A program made the position numbers and the translations under genes. Shown piece by piece: positions 53,990-62,431 of a DNA stretch of 64,000 nt; position 1 is the first letter of the stretch, and each line of letters begins with the position of its first letter. Where the stretch lies: positions 576,973 through 640,972 of the forward strand of contig NZ_SRRT01000005.1 of assembly GCF_004784475.1 (NCBI RefSeq). Direction: 5' to 3'. Below the pieces are notes generated by a model, which was given only the letters and a program-made list of their open reading frames with translations, was not told the origin of the DNA and searched no databases. Origin of the DNA: Streptomyces bauhiniae. Lineage in GTDB: Bacteria; Actinomycetota; Actinomycetes; Streptomycetales; Streptomycetaceae.

Positions 53990-54535
53990 GTGACACTCGT
54001 CGATCACCACGACCCGGCAGCCTTCCGCAGCGTGCTCGGGCACTACCCCACCGGAGTCGCGGTCGTCACGGCGATGACGGGAGAGGGTCCGGTCGGCATG
54101 GCCGTCGGCACCTTCACGTCCATCTCCCTGAGTCCACCGCTGGTGGGCTTCTTCCCCGACCGCAACTCCTCGACCTGGGCGAGAATCCGCACGGCGGGCG
54201 CCTTCTGCGCCAACATCCTCGGCGAGGACCACCAGGGCGTCTGCCGGGTCTTCGCCTCCCGCGGCGTCGATCGCTTCGCTGCCGTCGACTGGGTGCCCGG
54301 ACCAACTGGCTCCCCCGTACTGACCGACGCGATCGCCTGGGCCGACTGCGAACTCGTCGACGACCATCCGGTCGGTGACCACCAGCTCGCCGTCGGTCGC
54401 GTCACCGCGCTCTCCCTGCACGACGGCGAGCACGCCCACCGCCCCCTCGTCTTCCACCGCGGGCGGTACGGAACCGCCACCACCGCGGCCGCCGCCGCCC
54501 TTGCCCCCATACCCCTGGAAGGAGCCTGGCTGTGA
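53990..54535 (+). CDS. Flavin reductase, small component of two-component monooxygenase
   Basis: The 181-residue protein begins at GTG 53990 with GGAAAGGA upstream. It has the flavin reductase-like fold: FRSVLGHYPTGVAVVTAM, then GMAVGTFTSISLSPPLVGFF, and FCANILGEDHQ. These motifs match HsaB/HpaC-type NAD(P)H:flavin oxidoreductases. It would supply reduced FMN or FAD to the monooxygenase encoded at 55427. Its stop overlaps the hydrolase start (GTGA), implying coupled translation. Confidence 0.9.
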   Translation: MTLVDHHDPAAFRSVLGHYPTGVAVVTAMTGEGPVGMAVGTFTSISLSPPLVGFFPDRNSSTWARIRTAGAFCANILGEDHQGVCRVFASRGVDRFAAVDWVPGPTGSPVLTDAIAWADCELVDDHPVGDHQLAVGRVTALSLHDGEHAHRPLVFHRGRYGTATTAAAAALAPIPLEGAWL

Positions 54536-55389
54536 CAGCCACCACCGCTCTCACCGAAGAGAGCACCAGCCGGACCGTCACCACCCGGGACTGGACCCTG
54601 CACTACAACGAAGCGGGCGAGGGCCATCCCGTCGTCTTCCTTCACGGCAGCGGTCCCGGTGCCACCGGCTGGAGCAACTTCTCCCCCAACATCCCCGCTC
54701 TCGCCGAGCGGTACCGGGTGATCGCCGTCGACATGCCCGGCTGGGGCAGGTCCGACACCGTCACCGGCGGGGAGCGCGACCACGCCGCCGTAGCGGTTCA
54801 GCTCCTGGACGCCCTCGGCATCGAGAAGGCCGCCTTCGTCGGCAACTCCATGGGCGGCATGACCGCGTTGCGCCTGGCCGCCCTCCACCCCGGCCGTGTC
54901 TCACACCTCGTCACCATGGGCGCTCCGGCCGGCCGGGGCGGCCCCGGTCTGTTCGGCCCCGGTGACGGCCCCAGTGAGGGACTCAAGATCCTCATCCGCG
55001 GTTATGCCGACCCCTCCGAGGCCACCATGGCCGAGCTGGTCGACGCCATGACCTTCCGCACCGGCCCGGACCGCGAGGCACTCGCCCGCGCTCGGGCGGC
55101 TGCCGCCCAGGCACGGCCCGACCACCTGAAGAACTTCCTGGAGCACCTTCAGCGGACCAGGCAGGTCGGCAGCTCGGCCACGGACGCGGAGATCGCCCGG
55201 ATCAGCGCGCCCAGCCTGATCGTCCACGGCCGCGACGACCGGGTCGTGCACTTCGAGAACTCCCTGCGCCTGGTCTCCACGATCCGTGACTCCCGCCTGG
55301 TGCTCCTCAACCGCTGCGGTCACTGGGCCCAACTGGAGCACGCCGCCGAATTCAACCGGCTGGTCGCCGAGTTCATCGCCCATCACTGA
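54532..55389 (+). CDS. Meta-cleavage product hydrolase (second copy)
   Basis: The 285-residue alpha/beta hydrolase has VVFLHGSGPGATGWSNFSPN, nucleophile FVGNSMGG, SLIVHGRDDRVV (Asp) and NRCGHWAQLE (His), as in BphD/HsaD. It would cleave the ring-fission product of the dioxygenase encoded at 53053. GTG 54532 overlaps the reductase stop. It has the same motifs as the hydrolase at 47399 but clearly differs in sequence, so the two modules are paralogous rather than a recent duplication. Confidence 0.9.
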   Translation: MTATTALTEESTSRTVTTRDWTLHYNEAGEGHPVVFLHGSGPGATGWSNFSPNIPALAERYRVIAVDMPGWGRSDTVTGGERDHAAVAVQLLDALGIEKAAFVGNSMGGMTALRLAALHPGRVSHLVTMGAPAGRGGPGLFGPGDGPSEGLKILIRGYADPSEATMAELVDAMTFRTGPDREALARARAAAAQARPDHLKNFLEHLQRTRQVGSSATDAEIARISAPSLIVHGRDDRVVHFENSLRLVSTIRDSRLVLLNRCGHWAQLEHAAEFNRLVAEFIAHH

Positions 55390-55426
55390 TCACCACCGAC
55401 AACCCCAGGGACGAGGTTCCACTTTC

Positions 55427-56608
55427 ATGCACGAGGTGAACGAACGCGTCGAGAAACTCGCCGCGCGGTTCGAGCAGCAGGCCGTCCAGGACGACGACGC
55501 CGGCCGGCTGACGGACGAGACCGTAGCGCTCATGCGCTCGGCCGGTGTCGTACGGCTGCTGCAGCCGCGCGAGTTCGGCGGCTACGAGGCGACACCCGGT
55601 GAGTTCTACCGGACGGTGATGGCACTGGCCGCCCGCAACCCGGCCGCCGGCTGGGTGGGCGGTGTGGTGGGCATCCACCCCTGGGAGCTGGCCTTCTCCG
55701 ACCCGAGGCTGCAGCGGGAGCTCTGGGGAGAGAACGGCGAGAAGGCGGACACCTGGATCTCCTCGCCGTACGCGCCCAACGGCCGGGCCCGGAAGGTGGA
55801 CGGCGGCTTCCTCTTCTCCGGACGCTGGCCCTTCGGCTCCGGCAGCGACCACTGCGACTGGGCCGTCCTGGGCGGCATCGTCACCGACGACGCCGGCAAC
55901 GTCACCATGCCCCCGGACATGCGGCACTTCGTCCTGCCCCGCGCGGACTACGAGATCCTGCAGGACAGTTGGAACGTCGTCGGCCTCGCCGGCACCGGCA
56001 GCAAGGACATCGTCGTCAAGGACGCCTTCATCCCGGAGCACCGCACCCTGAACGCCCATGAGGTCGCCGAAGGCATCCTCGCCGAGCGCCACCGGCCCGG
56101 GAACCCGCTGTACGCGATGCCGTTCGGCGTCATGTTCTCCAGCGCGATCAGCGCCGCCACCCTGGGCATCGCCGAGGGCGCGCTCGCCGCCTTCCTGGCC
56201 TACACCCGTCAACGCATCACGATTGTCGGCAGCCGCGCCGCCGAGGACCCGCACCAGCTCACCGGTCTGGGCGAAGCCGCCGCCGACCTGGACGCCAGCC
56301 GTACCCACCTGCTGGCCACCATGGACCGGATGTACGAGGACGTCCTCGCAGGCCGGACCATCGGCATCGAGGCCCGCGCCGAGGCCCGCCGCAACCAGGT
56401 CCGCGCCTCCCGCCGCGCGACCGACGCCGTCGACGCCCTCTTCCGCCGCGCCGGCGGAGGCTCCCTCCGCCTCGACCAGCCCCTCCAGCGCCACTGGCGC
56501 GACGTCCACGCCGCGATGAACCACCTGTGCAACGTCGCCGACAGCGTCTACGAGGGCTGGTCCCGCGACCAGTTCGGGCTGCCGGCCGGCATCCGCGTCC
56601 TGGTCTGA
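55427..56608 (+). CDS. Flavin-dependent monooxygenase, oxygenase component, HsaA-like
   Basis: The 393-residue protein has the acyl-CoA dehydrogenase fold used by group D two-component monooxygenases. Features are LLQPREFGGYEATPGEFYR, PAAGWVGGVVGIHPWEL, FLFSGRWPFGSGSDHCDWA and GTGSKDIVVKDAFIPEHR, with a long helical C-terminus. It matches HsaA/HpaB-like enzymes that hydroxylate a phenol to a catechol with reduced flavin from the reductase at 53990. ATG 55427 is preferred over an in-frame start at 55286, which would overlap the hydrolase gene. It is the last gene of the operon and is followed by a terminator. Confidence 0.88.
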   Translation: MHEVNERVEKLAARFEQQAVQDDDAGRLTDETVALMRSAGVVRLLQPREFGGYEATPGEFYRTVMALAARNPAAGWVGGVVGIHPWELAFSDPRLQRELWGENGEKADTWISSPYAPNGRARKVDGGFLFSGRWPFGSGSDHCDWAVLGGIVTDDAGNVTMPPDMRHFVLPRADYEILQDSWNVVGLAGTGSKDIVVKDAFIPEHRTLNAHEVAEGILAERHRPGNPLYAMPFGVMFSSAISAATLGIAEGALAAFLAYTRQRITIVGSRAAEDPHQLTGLGEAAADLDASRTHLLATMDRMYEDVLAGRTIGIEARAEARRNQVRASRRATDAVDALFRRAGGGSLRLDQPLQRHWRDVHAAMNHLCNVADSVYEGWSRDQFGLPAGIRVLV

Positions 56609-56614
56609 CCCCCA

Positions 56615-56644
56615 CGACCCCGGCCCCACCCCCGGCCGGGGTCG
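56615..56644. terminator. Terminator after HsaA-like gene
   Basis: An 11-bp stem, CGACCCCGGCC with GGCCGGGGTCG, has an 8-nt loop. It starts seven bases past the stop at 56608 and serves this operon and the converging permease gene. Confidence 0.8.
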
Positions 56645-56673
56645 CTGTCACCGCCCGGACGGCAGGGCCGACC

Positions 56674-58176
56674 TCATTCGCCGGTGAGGACGGACGGGTC
56701 CTCCAGGGGGCCGCCGTCGATGGGCAGTACGTCGGCCGGCGCGCCGGGCTCGGTGCTGTCGGCCGACTTGTCGGACCTTGCCAGCAGCCAGTACAGCGTG
56801 GCCGGTACGGCGAGGCCGACGATCCAGGAGACGTCCGCGCCGCCGAGGGGGGCGACGAGGGGGCCGGTGTAGAACGACGTTGCCAGGAAGGGGAGTTGGG
56901 CCAGGACGCCGATCGCGTAGACGATCAGGGCGTTGGCGCGCCAGGCGCCGTAGCGGCCGTGGGGGTCGAAGAGGGCGGGGATGTCGTAGCGCTCGCGGGA
57001 GATCAGGTAGTAGTCGACGAGGTTGATGGCCGACCAGGGGGTGAAGAAGGTCAGCAGGAACAGCAGGAAGTCCTTGAACGAGACGAGGAAGCTGTCCTTG
57101 CCGAGCAGGGCCATCGCGGTGCCGGCCACCATGATCGCGGCGATGTACGCGGCCCGGCCGCGCGGCGAGAGGGTCCGCTGGCCACGGAAGCCGCTGATCC
57201 CCGTGACCATGGAGATGAAGCCGCCATAGGTGTTGAGGACGTTGATGGTCAGCTTGCCCAGGGCGATGACGAAGTACAGGAGCGACGCGGCCAGCCCGGC
57301 GCCGCCGAGCGAGACGACGTAGCCCACCTGGTCGTCGAGGAACCGCTCCCCCGCGCTCGCCGCCACCAGCACGCCGAACGTCATGGACCACTGGGAGCCG
57401 AGCGCCGAGCCGGACAGCGTCCACCAGAACGTCGCCCGGGCGCTGGTCGTGCGCGGCAGGTAGCGCGAGTAGTCGGCGACGTACGGGCCGAAGGCGAGCT
57501 GCCAGGACGCGGAGAGCGACATGGCGAGCAGGAACATGGGCAGCGAGAAGTGGGAGTCGCCGAGGAGGGCGCTCACGTCGACGCGGTCGAGCAGCCGGAT
57601 GCCCAGGAAGACGAAGGCGACGGCGCAGACGGCGCTCGCGACTCGGCCCACGACGTGGATGACGCGGTAGCCGATCGCGGCCACGACGGCGGTGAGTACG
57701 GCGAAGACGATGATGCCCGTGGTGTCGTTGGTATGGGTGAGGCGGGCGGTGGCCTGCCCCGCGAGCACGCTGCCGCTCGCGAAGAAGCCGACGTACATCA
57801 GGATGACCAGGAGCAGCGGTACCGCGGCGCCCCGGACGCCGAACTGTGCCCGTGACTGGATCATCTGTGGGAGTCCGAGTCTCGGGCCCTGCGCGGAGTG
57901 CAGCGCCATGACGGCGCCGCCCAGCAGGTTGCCGGCGACGAGTCCCACGAGCGACCAGACGACATCACCGCCGAAGACGACGGCGAGGGCGCCGGTGACG
58001 ATGGCGGTGATCTGGAGATTCGCACCGAGCCAGAGTGTGAACTGGTTGAACGCGCGGCCGTGCCGTTCGCCGTCGGGCACCACATCGATGGAATGCCGCT
58101 CGATCACGCCGTCGGCCCGACCGGGGCTGCCCGTGGTGTGCGCGTCCCTGTGGTCTGTACGACCCGCCCCGGTCAT
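56674..58176 (-). CDS. NCS1-family cytosine/purine/allantoin-type permease
   Basis: The 500-residue integral membrane protein has about twelve hydrophobic segments. NCS1 landmarks include FTLWLGANLQITAIVTGAL, GPRLGLPQMIQSRAQFGVRG and FGPYVADYSRYLPR. ATG 58176 has GGAGGG six bases upstream; an earlier in-frame ATG at 58221 lacks this. Members import cytosine, purines, hydantoins or related N-heterocycles by H+ or Na+ symport. The 43-residue membrane protein gene lies directly upstream in the same direction. A link to the aromatic cluster is possible only by proximity. Confidence 0.87.
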   Translation of the reverse strand: MTGAGRTDHRDAHTTGSPGRADGVIERHSIDVVPDGERHGRAFNQFTLWLGANLQITAIVTGALAVVFGGDVVWSLVGLVAGNLLGGAVMALHSAQGPRLGLPQMIQSRAQFGVRGAAVPLLLVILMYVGFFASGSVLAGQATARLTHTNDTTGIIVFAVLTAVVAAIGYRVIHVVGRVASAVCAVAFVFLGIRLLDRVDVSALLGDSHFSLPMFLLAMSLSASWQLAFGPYVADYSRYLPRTTSARATFWWTLSGSALGSQWSMTFGVLVAASAGERFLDDQVGYVVSLGGAGLAASLLYFVIALGKLTINVLNTYGGFISMVTGISGFRGQRTLSPRGRAAYIAAIMVAGTAMALLGKDSFLVSFKDFLLFLLTFFTPWSAINLVDYYLISRERYDIPALFDPHGRYGAWRANALIVYAIGVLAQLPFLATSFYTGPLVAPLGGADVSWIVGLAVPATLYWLLARSDKSADSTEPGAPADVLPIDGGPLEDPSVLTGE

Positions 58177-58304
58177 CGTCTGCCCTCCGCGTGCTCGCCC
58201 ACCCGTCCTGCATATTGCCATGCAGACTCTGACCCACTGAATGATTTGTCAATACCCTGCCGACCGGGCAGTGGTCGACTCAGAGGGGGGCCGCGTGTTG
58301 TCTC

Positions 58305-58436
58305 TCAGTCCTTTCGGTGCTTCAGGTAAAGGACACCCATGGCTATGCAGACCAGGAGGAACATGCCGATGGCCAGGTACGGCGACCAGGAAGGTCCGTC
58401 CGGGCGACGATCCGCCGCCAGTAGTACTGCGTACAT
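58305..58436 (-). CDS. 43-residue single-pass membrane protein
   Basis: ATG 58436 is preceded by GAGAGGA at good spacing. The product begins MYAVLLAADRRPDGPSWSPY, has one hydrophobic segment (LAIGMFLLVCIAMGVLYL) and ends KHRKD. The short soluble N-terminus and basic C-terminus predict N-out/C-in topology. It is codirectional with the NCS1 permease gene, 129 bp upstream of it. It may assist that transporter; I do not recognise a family. Ribosome site, single TM and basic tail together support a real gene. Confidence 0.55.
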   Translation of the reverse strand: MYAVLLAADRRPDGPSWSPYLAIGMFLLVCIAMGVLYLKHRKD

Positions 58437-58625
58437 GGCTTCCTCTCGGTAGTGGCCCTGAGCCGCGCCGGAGGCAGTCCACAGCGCTCCGGCACGGCCG
58501 GTTCGCGTTCAGCCGAGGACACCCGCCTGCTGCTCCCGCAGCTCACGTGCCCTGACGCCTTCACGTGCCCGCTTGAGCCCTGCCCAACCCGGCCGCAGGC
58601 CAAGTCGCTTGGGCGAACGGACAGT
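58437..58625. other. Short gap with no recognised gene
   Basis: It contains the upstream sequence of the 43-residue gene and the end region of the leftward SRPBCC gene. No hairpin or promoter stands out. Confidence 0.3.
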
Positions 58626-59096
58626 TCAACTCTTCGGTGCGACCGTGCGGGCGAGGATTCCGAGGGTGGCGCGTAGGCCGGCTTCGGGGATGACGGGGAA
58701 GATGCCTGCCTTTCGGTACTTGTCGTCGATCTGGCTCCAGTCGTAATAGGAAGTGACGAGGGTGCCCGAGTCGTTGGGGGTGAGGCGGTAGCCGTACAGG
58801 TGGCGGATGGGGGGCTGGATGGTGCCCGAGATCGTCCACTCCAGGAGGGTGTCGGGTTCGTAGCGGGTGATGATCACGGTCACGTCGTAGCGGCCCATGG
58901 GGAGGTCTCCGAGGGCCTCCCGGTCCATGTGGACGAGGAACTGGTCGCCCACCGCGCTCACCGGGTCACCCTCCGCGGACTGGAGCATGCCTGAGCTGTC
59001 GATGGCCACGTGGCCCTGCGGGGATCGCAGTACGTCGAAGATCGTGGCGGGGGATGCGGCCATCTGGCGCGTTACTTCAAATCGGTCCGTCGTCAT
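58626..59096 (-). CDS. SRPBCC (START/Bet v1-like) family protein
   Basis: The 156-residue protein starts MTTDRFEVTRQMAASPATIF, the classic SRPBCC lead strand and helix. It continues GQFLVHMDRE-type and YDVTVIITRYEPDTLLEWTI strands, and ends with a C-terminal helix (GLRATLGILARTV). These proteins bind hydrophobic ligands in a deep cavity; roles range from polyketide cyclases to lipid binding. No catalytic residue can be singled out. It is divergent from the 2H phosphoesterase gene. Confidence 0.8.
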   Translation of the reverse strand: MTTDRFEVTRQMAASPATIFDVLRSPQGHVAIDSSGMLQSAEGDPVSAVGDQFLVHMDREALGDLPMGRYDVTVIITRYEPDTLLEWTISGTIQPPIRHLYGYRLTPNDSGTLVTSYYDWSQIDDKYRKAGIFPVIPEAGLRATLGILARTVAPKS

Positions 59097-59159
59097 GCTT
59101 CACCCTTGCATGTTTGCTTTGGCGCGTGTTCTGCCCGGCTCGCGTCCTACGCTGGCTCC

Positions 59160-59669
59160 GTGCGCACCGTGGAGTTGTTGCCCGACGAAGCGACCGAGGC
59201 GCGGGTGCGGTGGGTTTGGGGGCGGCTCTCCGAGGCGGGGATGCCCAGTCTGGCCGGTCACCGGCATACGACGAATCGGCCTCACCTCACGCTGACGACC
59301 GCGTCCGAGCTGCCGTGGGACGTGCGGCCTGCGCTCGCGGGGGCGCTCTCGGTGCTTCCCCTGCCGCTACGCCTGGAGGGGACGCTTCGCTTCGAGGGGC
59401 GAACTTCGGTACTGGCGTGGAGAGTTGTGACCGACGCCGGGCTGACCGCCCTGCAGCGTCGGGTATGGGAGCTGCTGCCCGGGGCCGGGAATCCGGTGTT
59501 CGAGCCGGAGAACTGGGTGCCCCACCTCAGCCTCGGCCGGACACGGTCCGGACCCGACCCATGGCCTGCGGAACTCCTGCCCGCCGAGCTGTCCGAGCCC
59601 TGGGAGGGACGGTTCACCGCGGCGCGGAGCTACGACACCGAGTCGCGAACCGTGGAGCGGCTCACCTAG
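59160..59669 (+). CDS. 2H phosphoesterase / 2'-5' RNA ligase family protein
   Basis: The 169-residue protein carries the two His motifs of the family: TNRPHLTLTTA (about residue 42) and ENWVPHLSLGRT (about 121). In 2H phosphoesterases these two HxTx/HxSx motifs form the active site, cleaving or joining 2'-5' linkages or cyclic phosphates. GTG 59160 is used because VRTVELLPDEATEARVRW begins the fold there; longer in-frame sequence upstream overlaps the divergent gene. The substrate is unknown. Confidence 0.78.
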   Translation: MRTVELLPDEATEARVRWVWGRLSEAGMPSLAGHRHTTNRPHLTLTTASELPWDVRPALAGALSVLPLPLRLEGTLRFEGRTSVLAWRVVTDAGLTALQRRVWELLPGAGNPVFEPENWVPHLSLGRTRSGPDPWPAELLPAELSEPWEGRFTAARSYDTESRTVERLT

Positions 59670-59735
59670 GCGCTCAGGCAAGGGAATTGGGGGCAACAGG
59701 TTGGAGTGGGGGCGGAGCGGACGGACGGAGAGCGG

Positions 59736-60374
59736 ATGTCGGTCGACCTCATCGGGTTTCTCGGCGTGGTGCTGGTGGCGTACGTCGTTCCCGGTCCCGA
59801 CTTTTTGGTCGTGGTGCGGTCGGCCGCCGAGCATCCGTCGAAGGGGCGGGCGGCTGCGTTGGGCGCCCAAGTCGGGCTGTGTGTGCACATGCTTGCCGCC
59901 GCCATTGGGCTGTCGGTGATCGCAGCCCGTAGTCCCGTGGTCTATGACGCCATCAAGCTGCTGGGCGCGGGCTACCTGGTCCATCTGGGAGTACGGGCGG
60001 TGCTTGCCGCTCGGCGTGCTGTGCGGCAGCGTCACGAAGGCCCTGCCGTGCCAGCGGATTCGCGGTCGGGTGGGGCGCGGTGGCGTTCCGGCTTCGCTCA
60101 GGGGTTTTTCACCAACGTGCTCAATCCCAAGGCCGCGCTGTTCTTCCTCAGCATCCTGCCGCAGTTCGTCCACGGGGGCGGCTCGACGACCCGGCAGATC
60201 TTCTTCCTGGGCATCCTGGATGTGCTGATCGGCATCGTCTACTGGTTCGCCCTGGTCGCCGTCGCCGCCCGGCTGCGCGCCCTGCTGGCACGTCCGAAGT
60301 TCCGACGCCGGTGGGAGTTGACCACCGGGTGGCTGTTCATCGCCATCGGGATCGGGGTCGCTGCGGCCGCCTGA
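59736..60374 (+). CDS. LysE/RhtB-family amino-acid exporter
   Basis: The 212-residue membrane protein has the RhtB signature near its start: FLGVVLVAYVVPGPDFLVVV, a Pro-Gly-Pro turn after the first segment, then GLCVHMLAAAIGLSVI and FFTNVLNPKAALFFLSIL. About five to six TM segments are predicted, as in homoserine/threonine or lysine exporters. ATG 59736 follows GGAGAG. The specific substrate is unknown. Confidence 0.88.
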   Translation: MSVDLIGFLGVVLVAYVVPGPDFLVVVRSAAEHPSKGRAAALGAQVGLCVHMLAAAIGLSVIAARSPVVYDAIKLLGAGYLVHLGVRAVLAARRAVRQRHEGPAVPADSRSGGARWRSGFAQGFFTNVLNPKAALFFLSILPQFVHGGGSTTRQIFFLGILDVLIGIVYWFALVAVAARLRALLARPKFRRRWELTTGWLFIAIGIGVAAAA

Positions 60375-60492
60375 CCGGCAGAGCGATCGGCACGCGTCGG
60401 CCTCGCATGCCGCGGTATCGGTAGCGTGGCCATCAGATGCGTACAGCGTTCGCCCGGTCTGACGGCCTTCGGCGATGAGTGATGAGGTTGGC

Positions 60493-60897
60493 ATGAGTGA
60501 ACTGACCAAGCCCGAGGTCGAGGTTCCGGAGGGGGACGCGCCTACCGAGCTGACCGTGCGGGATCTGGTCGTCGGGGACGGGGCTGAGGTCAAGTCGGGC
60601 ATGGTGGTTCGGGTTCACTATGTCGGGGTGACCTTCGCGTCCGGGAAGGAGTTCGACGCGTCCTGGGACCGGGGGGAGCCGTTCAAGTTCGCCCTCGGCA
60701 GCGGCAAGGTCATCAAGGGGTGGGACCGGGGAGTGAGGGGGATGAGGGTCGGGGGTCGGCGCGAGATCATCGTTCCGCCCCGGCTCGGGTACGGCAATCA
60801 GTCGCCGTCGCCGTTGATTCCGCCGGGTTCGACCCTGGTGTTCGTGGTGGACCTGCTGGACTTGTACTCCCGTACGACCGGCTGGAGCAACGCCTAG
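60493..60897 (+). CDS. FKBP-type peptidyl-prolyl cis-trans isomerase
   Basis: The 134-residue cytoplasmic protein is a single FKBP domain: VVRVHYVGVTFASGKEFDASW, FALGSGKVIKGWDRGVRGM, GGRREIIVPPRLGYGNQ and IPPGSTLVFVVDLLDL. All core aromatic and ligand-site residues are present. ATG 60493 has GAGG five bases upstream; ATG 60475 is also possible. It catalyses Xaa-Pro isomerisation in protein folding. Confidence 0.93.
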   Translation: MSELTKPEVEVPEGDAPTELTVRDLVVGDGAEVKSGMVVRVHYVGVTFASGKEFDASWDRGEPFKFALGSGKVIKGWDRGVRGMRVGGRREIIVPPRLGYGNQSPSPLIPPGSTLVFVVDLLDLYSRTTGWSNA

Positions 60898-60987
60898 GTC
60901 GCGATCACCCCGATGGCGGGCCGTCGAGTCGGATCGCCGCAGCGAGCCGGCCCCGCGTGCACCCACCGCGGGGCCGACGCCGACTTC

Positions 60988-61572
60988 TCACACCGCGATT
61001 CGGTCGGTCCGGTCCGACTGTCCCAAGCGCAGCGCGGAGACCAGGAAGAAGACTCCGCCCAGGAAGGCGTAGCCCGCCAACGTGCCCAAAGAGGCATTCG
61101 TCTTGCCGGCCTGGGCGATGAAGGAGGCTCCGGCGAGGGTGGAGATGGCTCCGCTGAGGATCATCGGCCACTGGCCTGCCATGCCGCGTCGGCGTCGCAG
61201 GGCGCCGACGATCAACTGGACCACTCCGGCGGTGATGGCCCACGCACCCCAGACTCGCAGGACTGCCGGGATGCCCGAGGTGGCTGCGGCGACGAGACCT
61301 GCGGTGGTGAGGGCGCTGAGGGCGACGTTCGCGTACAGACCCCGCACGGGCCCACGGTTCGCCTTGGCGGAGCGGATGTCCACGACTGCGCACGCCACGT
61401 CGAACAGGGGATAGATCACGAGCAGTGTCGCGCTGAGGGGGCTCAGGGTGTGGGCGGAGGCGAAGACGAGGACGGCCCATACCGTGGCGAACGCGAAGCG
61501 CAGGAAGTACAGGCGGCGCAGCGCCGCAGTGTCGCTCTTGGTGGGAGCAGGGGCGGTGATGGACGAGGCCAT
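60988..61572 (-). CDS. Membrane protein, HdeD/DUF308-like
   Basis: The 194-residue protein has about six hydrophobic segments (FAFATVWAVLVFASAHTL, LSATLLVIYPLFDVACAVV, AWAITAGVVQLIVGAL and others). The paired-helix pattern resembles HdeD/DUF308 membrane proteins. ATG 61572 follows GGAAGGG. It is divergent from a TetR gene with two matching operator-like sites between, so it is very likely the regulator's target. Its physiological role is unknown. Confidence 0.75.
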   Translation of the reverse strand: MASSITAPAPTKSDTAALRRLYFLRFAFATVWAVLVFASAHTLSPLSATLLVIYPLFDVACAVVDIRSAKANRGPVRGLYANVALSALTTAGLVAAATSGIPAVLRVWGAWAITAGVVQLIVGALRRRRGMAGQWPMILSGAISTLAGASFIAQAGKTNASLGTLAGYAFLGGVFFLVSALRLGQSDRTDRIAV

Positions 61573-61603
61573 GAGATGCCCTTCCGCAGGGAGGCAGAGA
61601 AGA

Positions 61604-61676
61604 GGGAGAACGTTCGGTCTCCCTCCACTCATCTAAGGGACCTTCCCGCCCCCCTGTCAAGACCGAACGTTCTCCC
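61604..61676. promoter_or_regulatory. Pair of inverted operator sites, GAACGTTCGGTC
   Basis: GGGAGAACGTTCGGTCT (61604-61620) and its exact complement AGACCGAACGTTCTCCC (61660-61676) face each other across 39 bp. Each contains the palindrome GAACGTTC. They lie between the divergent membrane-protein and TetR genes, one near each start. This is a textbook arrangement for repression of both genes by the TetR protein. Confidence 0.8.
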
Positions 61677-61700
61677 TCCCCTCCTGCTACCGTGACCCCC

Positions 61701-62318
61701 ATGAGCGCGCGCACAGAAGGCAAGAGCACCTCCGAGGCCCGGGCGCGACTGCTCGACACGGCAACCCGGATCTTCTACGCCGAGGGCATTCACTCCGTCG
61801 GAGTGGACCGGATCATCGCGGAGGCCCAGGTCACTCGCGCCACCCTGTACCGGCACTTCAAGGGCAAGGACGAGTTGATCCTCGCCTACCTCCAGCAGGC
61901 CGATCACGGCATCCGGGGGCAGGTGGACGCCATCCGGGCGCAGGGCCTTCCGGCGGCCGAGACGGTACGGGCCGTGGGCAAATCCATCGCCGACGGCATC
62001 CAGTCCCCCGGCTTCCGTGGCTGCGCCTTCCTGAACGCGGCGGCCGAGTATCCCGACCCGGCGCACCCCGTCCACCAAGCCGTGCTGGCCCACCGGCAAT
62101 GGTTCCTGGAGACCGCCACGCAGCTCATGGAAGACGCCGGTTGCGCCCCCGCCGACGTGACCGGACGGCACTTCGTCATGCTCCGCGACGGGGCGATGGC
62201 TGCCGGCTGTCTCTTCGACCCGACGCTGATCTGTGCGACGTTCCTGGACGGTGTCGAGGGGATCTTGCACACCGGCACAGCATCGGCACCCAACTCCCCT
62301 GTTCCGCAGACCACATGA
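61701..62318 (+). CDS. TetR-family regulator (self-regulated pair with membrane protein)
   Basis: The 205-residue protein has the TetR DNA-binding domain (ARARLLDTATRIFYAEGIHS, then VTRATLYRHFKGKDELILA). Its C-terminal domain (GFRGCAFLNAAAEYPDP) is common in Streptomyces TetRs next to membrane or oxidoreductase genes. ATG 61701 is preferred; GTG 61692 is also in frame. The two inverted sites at 61604-61676 are its probable operators. Confidence 0.87.
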   Translation: MSARTEGKSTSEARARLLDTATRIFYAEGIHSVGVDRIIAEAQVTRATLYRHFKGKDELILAYLQQADHGIRGQVDAIRAQGLPAAETVRAVGKSIADGIQSPGFRGCAFLNAAAEYPDPAHPVHQAVLAHRQWFLETATQLMEDAGCAPADVTGRHFVMLRDGAMAAGCLFDPTLICATFLDGVEGILHTGTASAPNSPVPQTT

Positions 62319-62431
62319 CCGTTCCGGAAGGGGCGGTACGGCGTCGGGGCTCAGTGCGTCAGGCGTGCCGGACGGTATGAACTCGCCCGCGTCGAGCCCC
62401 TCATCGCGAGCTCACCGGCCGAGGCAGCCCC

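Noticed and set aside
53053..56608. Definite assignment as steroid hsaABCD genes
   Set aside because: Motifs and order fit, but no kstD, kstR or other steroid genes are in the window, and similar modules serve other phenols.
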